Shown here: in pieces, positions 55,960-64,000 of the stretch
How positions within the stretch are numbered: position 1 is the first letter of the stretch
Layout of the letters: the number at the start of each line of letters is the position of its first letter
Source: Hermatobates lingyangjiaoensis
Taxonomy: Eukaryota > Arthropoda > Insecta > Hemiptera > Hermatobatidae
NCBI GenBank assembly: GCA_026182355.1
Contig: JAPFBL010000238.1
Coordinates: 62,001 to 126,000, forward strand
DNA: 64,000 nt
Reading direction: 5' to 3'
Made by a program: the position numbers and the translations under genes
The notes under the pieces: generated by a model
The model's database searches: none
What the model saw: the letters and a program-made list of their open reading frames with translations, nothing else
What the model was told of the DNA's origin: nothing

Positions 55960-56024
55960 CTGCCATCCAAACTGCATGATTTTCTTCATAATTCTGTTCA
56001 TGTTTGTATCTGGAGGCTCCATAG
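55960..56024 (-). CDS. Coiled-coil protein gene, 65-bp microexon
   Basis: The minus strand shows an acceptor TTCTGTTGTAG|CTATGG and a donor TGGCAG|GTTTGA around 65 bases. Joined to the phase-1 end of the large exon it reads A-MEPPDTNMNRIMKKIMQFGWQ and ends in phase 0, which is exactly what the next exon needs. It is too short to show as a convincing isolated frame; the support is the two splice sites plus the phase match on both sides. The peptide leaves the heptad pattern (two prolines, a tryptophan), so it marks the end of the rod. Confidence 0.8.
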
Positions 56025-56359
56025 CTACAACAGAAGTACTTCATTATTTCTTCCATGCCTTGGAACCTTAGACTTTGGCTTTAAAACGTTAGAAACTACG
56101 ATACTAGTTAAGTTTCAACGATTTACATTCATCAAAACCTTCTTGAAGCAATAAAACAAAAAGAAAGTTAATTTGTAAACATGGATATATATTTAATACA
56201 ACCACAAGTTTAATAATAAAGAGTTTGTTATATGAAAAATTATAGAGTTAAAGAACAAATTTAGTAAAATGTAGTATTTTCTGCCGGAATTAAGAGAAAG
56301 GTTTAAAACTTAAAAAGAAAAACAAACCAAAGAGTGGAATTGACAGTTTATTATTTGTA

Positions 56360-56550
56360 AATACATAAAAAGATTTCATATAAACACCTGAAGTAACAAT
56401 CAATGATCAAACCACAATATGAAAATGGGAAAACAAGACTAAAATCTTACAGTTGGGTTTTTTGACTCTGAGGAAGACCGCTTTTATGGTTGAAAGATCT
56501 TAGTCTTGTTTTCCCATTTTCATATTGTGGTTTGAATCATAGTAAATAGT
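56360..56550. mobile_element. PLE terminal repeat, family B, collapsed inverted pair
   Basis: Left arm reaches only AAGACTAAAATCTTAC before switching to the right arm TTTTTTGACTCTGAGGAAGA then CCGCTTTTATGGTTGAAAGA. The outer ends (CAATGATCAAACCACAATAT and its inverse) remain. Lies in the first intron of the in-window gene. Confidence 0.65.
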
Positions 56551-56554
56551 TAAT

Positions 56555-57535
56555 ATATAGTTCCCCAATCCGTCTTACTGGCTGGATTTTAACTTAGATA
56601 TTTTCAACAGACTTCATTTGATTTATAGGACTTCAAAAGGTTTTTATAAAAGAACATTAAAGTTTTTTCAACGAGCTATGTTGTTGTTAAGCAATAGTAT
56701 TAATTGCAATAAAGTTTGGGAGTGCACACCATTGTAGATATTTTTTTAAATAATTCTAATCCCGTTACAGAAAAAAAAAAGAAAGAAAATCTACACATTA
56801 CCTAAATGAGTTTCAAAACATTGGTAATCAGTTTTGTTGTAATTCTGAAAATTATTTCAGTATGTTCTATTGCTGGCAGTTACTATTGCTATTATTAACT
56901 GACTCACTTTATTACTGCTGACTCAATAATGGATGGCTGACACGTATTTTCTGTGAATAGTTGGGATATCTCAGGAAAAGTTAGAAATATTTTCATCAGT
57001 TATCAGGTTAAGTGAATTGTATTCGAGTTATTAACTGAAGCGGATCAAATCATGCTTCGTCGCTTTCAAACTAATCTTCTGGAATAAATTAAGGAAACAC
57101 TGACGTTGTCTTCCTTTTGGAATATTCTCAAAATACTAAAGATGTATCCCCATGAAATCCTTGAAGTTATATTATACGTGTCGCTAAATACATCTATCAT
57201 ATTTAAAAAAAAGTTTGATATTGTATTAGATAAACGATTGTAGTTTAGCAGAAATGATATTTAAAATCATTCAAAGTTGTCGCGGAGACAATATACAGGT
57301 TTTAGAACTAATCTTGTACCATGTCACATATAATTAAATCACATCTACTTAAATAAAAGAGAGTAAAACAAAATTGAAACTCTCGGTGAATAATGTACCA
57401 GACTTTGTGTGGCCAACTGGGGTCATTCATTGCAAGTCTGCGTCCATAAGATAGTGAGAGAGTAAGTGAGGAGATTAGAGAAAAGAGAGTAGAAGGGAGA
57501 GACTGTGTGGGTAAGAGACACAAATAGTGGAGAGA
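56555..57535. other. Intron sequence, no supported feature
   Basis: AT-rich intronic DNA of the minus-strand gene; no element ends or conserved frame. Confidence 0.4.
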
Positions 57536-57539
57536 GATA

Positions 57540-58460
57540 GAGAGAGAGAGAGAGAGAATGCAGGGGAGAAGTAGTTTGTGAGTAGAGGGAGGGATAGATA
57601 GACAGAGATTTGGGAGGGGAGTGAAAGATACTAGAAAGACGATAGACAGAGATTGGGGAGGGGAGAGAGAAAGATACTAGAAAGACGATAGACAGAGATT
57701 GGGGAGGGGAGAGAGAAAGATACTAGAAAGACGATAGACAGAGATTGGGGATGGGATAGAGGAAGATATGAGAAAGAAGATAGACGGAGATTGGGAAGGG
57801 GAGAGAGAAAGACGATAGACAGAGATTGGGGAAGGGAGAGTGAAAGATACTAGAAAGACGATAGAAAGAGATTGGGGAGGGGAGAGTGAAAGATACGAGA
57901 AAGACGATAGACGGAGATTGGGAAGGGGAGAGAGAAAGACGATAGACAGAGATTGGGGAAGGGAGAGTGAAAGATACTAGAAAGACGATAGAAAGAGAGA
58001 AAGATACGAGAAAGACGATAGACAGAGATTGGGGAGGGGAGAGTGAAAGATACTAGAAAGACGATAGACAGAGATTGGGGAGGGGAGAGAGAAAGATACG
58101 AGAAAGACGATAGACAGAGATTGGGAAGGGGAGAGAGAAAGATACGAGAAAGACGATAGACAGAGATTGGGGAGGGGAGAGAGTGAAAGATACGAGAAAG
58201 ACGATAGACAGAGATTGGGGAGGGGAGAGAGAAAGATACTAGAAAGACGATAGACAGAGATTGGGGAGGGGAGAGTGAAAGATACTAGAAAGACGATAGA
58301 TAGAGATTGGGGAGGGGAGAGAGAAAGATACTAGAAAGACGATAGACAGAGATTGGGGAGGGGAGAGTGAAAGATACTAGAAAGACGATAGATAGAGATT
58401 GGGGAGGGGAGAGTGAAAGATACTAGAAAGACGATAGACAGAGATTGGGGAGTGTATATA
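57540..58460 (+). repeat. 46-bp GA-rich minisatellite, about 18-20 copies
   Basis: The unit is about AGAAAGACGATAGACAGAGA then TTGGGGAGGGGAGAGAGAAA GATACT. Copies vary at GAGTGAAAG/GAGAGAAAG, TACTAG/TACGAG, and by loss of the TACTAG part. It lies in the intron following the 4.3-kb exon. Confidence 0.95.
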
Positions 58461-58872
58461 TGAAGGGGGGGAGATGCAAAATTTAGAAGGTCTAACGAGA
58501 ACAGATAAAGAGTGTTATATCTCGAACTTGGGGCTAATTAATAGTAGTCATAATATTTGACGTTTTCACACTTGTTCATTAATACCAATCAGTAGATTTA
58601 TAAATATACATTACTTTAGAATGGGTTTCATTTTTCTTAAAATCTAATACTTATAAAATATATTCATTACTATTATTATTTGTAAAATTTGGGATCAGTC
58701 CTTGATTTAAAAATATTTCGTTGAATAATTGACCATATTTTTCTGAAGTCATTTAAAGACTTCACCAAACTGTGGTTAATTTTTCAAATGAAATACTATT
58801 ATTATTATTATATTCAAATGAATATTTGCATGTTACAGTAACTATGAATTAATTATCACCTATAAAACTAAA

Positions 58873-59586
58873 TACAGTAATCCTTCACTTTTCGCGGATA
58901 ATGGGGACCGAAGACACCCGCGAAAAGCGAAAATCGCGAATAATGGATAGCGCCTTTATAAAAGCCTCTAAAGCTCAAACAACGACCTTTCCAACAGAGA
59001 GAGAATCCTGACCTTACTGAATACTGTACTGTCAAGTAAATGAAAATGTGAAAACTAAAAGAAAAAAATAAGAACTAGTTAATAAAAAAATTACGTCTTT
59101 ACCGACTATAAGAGAGAAAGAGAGAGAATTATACCCTTAATGTATTGTACAGTAAATAATAATGCAAGTAAATAAAATAAAAAAATTCGTCACTATCCTC
59201 AATTTTAATTTATAGATGAAAAGGACTATTTTTTTACTTCTATTTTTTGATATTTTTATTATTCTCTTGTTACAATTAATGTTTTAATAATTTTCATTAA
59301 TTTTTAGTCTTTAATAAATATTTTTTAATAGCTTTTAATAGCCTTTAATTTCATACTGTAGAATATATTTTGACCCAGCAAGTCACTGGTTATTTGATAT
59401 CTTTCTGGATCGTACAAGAAGAATCCTGTATATTTTATTTCCTTCTCTAATACTAACTACTGTACTTTTTCATTACGAATTGTATTTCTTACTGCAATTA
59501 CAGTCGAATATTTTTTTATATTTTTAATTGAATATTGCAGGACTTCGCCAAACACTGAACCCGCGAACTAGCGAGGGATTACTGTA
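58873..59586. mobile_element. pogo/Tigger-like MITE, copy 2
   Basis: It starts TACAGTAATCCTTCACTTTT then CGCGG and ends CGCGAACTAGCGAGGGATTA CTGTA, bounded by TA. The interior follows copy 1 (13815-14494) throughout, including GCCTCTAAnGCTCAAACAAC and TGACCCAGCAAGTCACTGGT-like sequence, with indels. It sits 94 bases inside the intron after the 4.3-kb exon. Confidence 0.85.
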
Positions 59587-59680
59587 ATGTACTTTTTTAT
59601 TCGAAAATAATATGTGATAGGTAAACCTATAGAAAATTGGACGATAATAATAATAATAATAATAATACAATAAAGGTTCA

Positions 59681-62600
59681 AACCTCTGAGAGACTGCACA
59701 ATGCTTTGCAGTTTGGATGACTGTTGTCTAAGCAAATCTTTCTCTTTTTGCAAAGTTCTTATTTCACCTTCGAGATTCTGCTGCAAAGCTAAAAGTTCTT
59801 TAACACGACTGTTCAGCCTACTGATTTCAAACTGCATTTTCTGATTATTGTCCATTTCTTGCTTCAGTCTATCCTCCATCACTGACAGCCTATCTTTCAG
59901 CTCAACCATCATCTTCTTTCGTCTAACTATTTCGTCTTTAAGTGAACCATTCTCATTCTTCATAGCTTTCATTAGTTTATCCTGTGAGTCATACGACTTC
60001 TCCATACTACTTATCTGCTCTCTAAGTGATTTAGCAGTATTTAAAAATCCTTCAATTTCCCCCTCTTTCAGTTTAATTTCCTCTTCCATTTGTTCTTTTA
60101 ATGATTCCATTATGGCTAATCTTTCTTTTGTCTTTTTTAATTCATTAGTTGTCGTTTTCAACGAATCCTCTGTCATAACAAGTGAATTTGAAAGTTTCTT
60201 TTTCTCCTTTTCTAGTAATTTATTATTCTGTCTTGCTTTATTCAATTCTTCTTTTTGACCTTTATTTTCTTCTTTCAGTTCAGTAACAGTGTTTTCAGAT
60301 TCAAGTAACTGATTGTCAAGGTTTGCTATGTCACCCTTTAAAGCAGCTATTTCCGTCTTCAACGATCTAACAGTGCTCTTTTCACTGTCAAGTTGTTTTT
60401 TCACATTATCACATTCTTTCTGTAAATCAGTTAGTTGTTTTCTCAAGTGTGTAGTATCATTTCTGTAATTTTTAATATCATTGTTTAAGTTCCTGATCTG
60501 ATCATTTAGACTATTCATTGCTAACTTCATTCCATCTATCTCCTGACTCAGCTTTTTTACATCATCTTGTGCTGCTTGTCTAGTACTTTTTTCTTGTTTT
60601 AACTCAAACGTTAAATCCCCCAATTTCTGTTTTAGTATTTCTATCTCATTTTTCATTTGACTGTTTTCTTCTTTTAAATCAACAATTTGATTTTCAAAGT
60701 CTTCTAAAATTTGTTCATTTTCATCACCTAAAGGTGCAAGTTCTTGGATTTCAGTTTTTAGTTTTCTGTTATCTTCGTTTTGCTTTTTGATTGTCCTTTT
60801 CAGTTCGTCAGCATTTTTTGCTGCTTCACTTAACTGATCTTGAAGTTGGCTAACTTTTTTCGAAAGAGCATCAGTTTTTTCTTGTTCCTGTACTAACTGT
60901 GTTTGCAAACCAGTCAGTTTCTTTTTTACTTCGTTTAATTGCTGCTTAAGTTTATCATTTTCTCTTTGGCAGTCCCTTTCTTTTGCAGTTATTTCCATCA
61001 AATTTGCCTCTAACTCGCTAACAATTCCTTTCAATTTATTAATTTCTACTTTCATATTGGCATTTTCCATTTTTTCATTTTTAAGTTGATTTTGAGTTCC
61101 TGCTAGCTCCATTTTTATATCTGATATTTCTTTTTCCACCTGGCCTTGACCAGTCTTAGATGACTTCACTTCAGCTTGTGCACGTTTCAGTTCGTTTTCA
61201 AGAGTAGCCTTCATTTGTTGCAATCCAGACAATTGTTCTTGAAGCGACTTTTCCGCTTGACGTACCTTATTTATTTCATCTTCTCTAGACTTTATTTCCT
61301 CCTTCAATTGCTTAATATCCCCCACTTGGTCTTTTATAGTTTCTTTAAGCGAAGCAATCTCTTCTTTAAGACTATTATTCTCATTTTGTGCCATTGATAA
61401 TTCTTTCTCAAGTGATAACTGTATTTGTTCTAACCCTCTTATTTCAAGAGTCAACTCTTTTTGTTCGTCTTTCATTTCAGATATTTTATTATTTAAATCA
61501 CTTATAATCAAATCCAATGCAGCTTTTTCATCTTTTGCACGACCTAAATCTTTTTTCAACGATTTTATTTCATCTATTAAAGATTTAGACTTATTTTGCT
61601 CCTCATCTAATTTATCTTTCAAACCTTCAAATGCCTTTTCTAAATCACCAATCCTAAATTTCAATTTGTTTATTTCATTTTTATATCCTTGAATTTCTGA
61701 AGTCTGTTTTGTAACCTGATTTTCAAGCCCTGCTATTACCAGTTTTTGATCCTCCAGATTTTTGTTAAGAAGTTCAATTTCCGCTTGGTATTTTTCACAG
61801 GATGCCTTCCCCCCTTCGATTTCGTCTAAATTCATAGTATTTTTCCTTTGCATATCTCCCATGACTCCCTTTAAATGAGCTATTTCATTTTTAAGACCCA
61901 TATTTTCAGCTTCTAATCCTTCTTTAGCGCTTTCTAACTTTTTCATAGTCTTATTAGTTCTATCCAATCGGTCTTTCAAATCCGCAGCATTTGACCTTTC
62001 TGTCGTCAATTCTGTTTCAACCTTTTCTAAACTTCTTTCGGCATCTGTTAGCCTTCTAGCTAAATCATCACTCTTCTTTTTCAACTCCCTAGCATTAGAG
62101 GCTTCAATCTTTAACTGCTCCTCAAGCGATTTATTAATATTAGAAAGATTGCTTACTTCTTTCTTCAACTTTGTTGCTTCTTCAGATAACAAACTGTTTT
62201 CAACAAGTAGATGTTTAACTTGGTTTTCAAGACACTTTTTCATTTCTTCTAATTCCGTTATTATTCTGTTCAGCTTGTCAAACTGGCTAACCGCTTCGTC
62301 ATATTCTCTTCTGAGGCTTTCCAGCTCTTTTTTCAACTCATCCCTTTCATGCAAAGCTCCAGCCAGTTCAGCTTCTATCTCCTCTAGTTCCCCTTTCTTT
62401 GACTTCTCTTCATCCATTTTCTCCCTAAGTTGACTCTCCAAAGCGTCTTTCAATTTGTTTAATCCCATCTTCTCATATTCAAGTTCATTTACACGTCGCT
62501 TCCACTCACTCATCGCACTATTATTATCTCTGATTTCATTTTCTAATTTTTTATTTTCTTCTTTTAAATCGTTTACTTCTTTTCTTAAACCTTCAACGAC

Positions 62601-64000
62601 ATCTTTTAAATTTTTATTTTCCGTGTTTGCAGCATTCAATTGATTTTCAAGACCACTAATTAAATTTGAAAGTTCATTCTGTTGTTGTCTACAATAGTTT
62701 AATTCACCTTTTAATCTTTCAATCTCTTCTAAAGCTTGCCTTAAATTTTCTTCTAAAACCGGTATTTTAACTTTTAAAGTTCTAATGTCATTATTTTGAC
62801 TTTCAATTTGGGTTTTTAATTCTTTATTTTCCACATTTAACATTTTAATGGCATTTTCCAATCCTATTCTGGCTGCTTCAAGATCTTCAGAAAGCTGTTT
62901 ATATTTCGTCACGTCAGCTCTCAGTTTCAATACTTCTGCCTGACATGCTTTCAGCTGCCCTTGAACTAATTCATTTTCTTTTTTCAACTCACCAACCTCT
63001 TTTTCTGAATCATCTAAACGACTTTTCAACCTTTTTACTTCTTGATTTGCTGCAAGAAGATCATTTTCAAGTTCGGTATTTTTTTTCTTTATTTTACCAA
63101 ATTCATTTTCAATTTTAGCAAGTTCTGAAAAAAGTCTAGCTGTTTCTTGTTTTTCATTATTCAATGTATTTATAAGATCAGCTTTATCCTTTTCAAGATC
63201 AAATATCTTTCCTCTAAGTGTATTGTTTTCATTTTCACTAGCCCCCATGCTAGCCTTTGCTGCTTCTAAAGCACGTTGCAAGTCATCCCTAGCTACTTGG
63301 CATTCAGCCAACTGACCTTTAAGGACATCAATCTCATCTTTTAAAAGTTTATTATCATCTCCTAAATCTGTAAACAGTTTTTGTAAATCACTTAACTGTC
63401 GTTGCATATCTTCAATATTTGCCTTTAATTTATTTATAGTAGCATTCAAGTCCTTGACTTTATTCATTTCTTCTTTAAGTTTCTTTTCTTGTTCCTTTAG
63501 CTCATCTTTTAAATGCTCTACTTCATCTCTTAATCCTTTACTGCGATTCTTTTCATTCTTAAGTTCACCATCCAAAGCATCTGACTTATTTCTTTCCAGC
63601 TCCATCTGTTCCTCAAGTTCATTAATCTTATTTTTCAAACTTTCAATTTCATTTGCCATTTGTTTACCTCTATTCTCAGCAACAGTAAGAGCAGATTTCA
63701 AGTTCCCATTTTCTGTTTCTAATTTTTTCACTTTATCACCTAAAATTCTATTTTCATTTTTCTCATCTTTTAAATCATCTTCCAATTTTTTTACTTGATC
63801 TTTAAGTAAATCAAGTTGATCTCTTAAGCCATTAATTTCTTTTCTCTGTCTTTCTGCTAAATTTTCAGCTGTTGCTAAGTTTCCTTGTAAACTATAAATC
63901 AAATTTTCCTGGTTACTTAGCTGATCTTTTAAATCAGCTATTTCCGCCTGGGATCTTTTCAAGTCCGCAAGTGCCATTTTATATTGAGTTTCTACACCTT
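59681..64000 (-). CDS. Large coiled-coil protein, 4.3-kb exon (5' end outside window)
   Basis: This exon encodes about 1440 residues, almost all of them heptad-patterned coiled coil rich in Lys, Glu, Leu, Asn and Gln. Proline is nearly absent (one in a LAPLGDE segment, one in KIPVLEE). No globular motif, signal peptide or membrane span is visible. The frame stays open to the right edge: upstream of the Met at 63977 it continues as GVETQYK, so that Met is probably internal. At the low end the frame would run on to 59568, but that tail is a run of Ile encoded by an ATT repeat and then lies in a MITE. A donor, CTCAGAG|GTTTGA, places the exon end at 59681 in phase 1. Long rods of this kind usually act as cytoskeletal, centrosomal, Golgi or matrix scaffolds. 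I cannot tell which, and generic coiled-coil similarity would mislead. Antisense Ser/Phe-rich frames here are shadows. Confidence 0.9.

Noticed and set aside
59568..59680. C-terminal tail of the 1469-codon frame (Ile run then PITYYFRIKKYI)
   Set aside because: It is encoded by an ATT repeat and the end of a pogo-like MITE. A donor at 59681 and six phase-matched downstream exons make it intronic.
59848..63798. Several plus-strand frames rich in Ser, Phe and Leu
   Set aside because: They are antisense shadows of the Lys/Glu-rich coiled-coil exon.

Overview
The window is a stretch of an AT-rich, repeat-saturated animal nuclear genome. Split genes with GT/AG introns, several transposon classes with target-site duplications, and very many TA, CA and GA microsatellites rule out a prokaryote or organelle. 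The best lineage hint is a tRNA-derived SINE at 33344-33667 whose tail is made of AACCT units, the complement of the arthropod telomere repeat TTAGG. Together with the mariner, Jockey-like and Penelope-like elements this suggests an arthropod, possibly a crustacean, but that is inference.

One cellular gene can be supported. It lies on the minus strand, runs in from the right edge, and ends at 40963. I could chain seven coding exons (59681-64000, 55960-56024, 54106-54316, 53363-53438, 48014-48101, 43222-43374, 40963-41040). Every intron is GT/AG and every junction keeps the reading frame. The product is at least 1662 residues: about 1430 residues of nearly proline-free coiled coil from one 4.3-kb exon, then a short cysteine-bearing stretch, a lysine-rich linker, another coiled-coil piece and a small cysteine-containing tail. 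I do not recognise the orthologue. Its introns hold two GA-rich minisatellites, a pogo-like MITE, a MITE with long terminal repeats and many Penelope-like remnants.

The left 40 kb holds no cellular gene that I can see. It is a graveyard of mobile elements: hAT elements with 8-bp duplications (982-2141, 4588-5272, 38591-39067), a three-level nest (hAT, then a non-LTR retrotransposon, then a hAT MITE) at 19348-20896, a pogo-like MITE (13815-14494, second copy 58873-59586), a Helitron with both ends and a helicase remnant (27181-28511), a mariner with good terminal repeats but an internally deleted transposase (33754-34650), a second Tc1/mariner derivative with about 80-bp inverted ends (24548-25120), a Jockey-like fragment (35040-35640) and a 10-copy, 121-bp satellite (10212-11400).

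The dominant component across the whole window is Penelope-like retroelements (PLEs). Two GIY-YIG endonuclease remnants, one reverse-transcriptase thumb fragment, at least six N-terminal coding fragments and dozens of terminal (pLTR-like) pieces belong to roughly a dozen lineages. Nearly all terminal pieces share one architecture, CTGANGA, one base, a hairpin, then GAAA, with the fifth base of the first block free to vary. This resembles a hammerhead ribozyme core. Copies are often inverted pairs, and most abut TA microsatellites.
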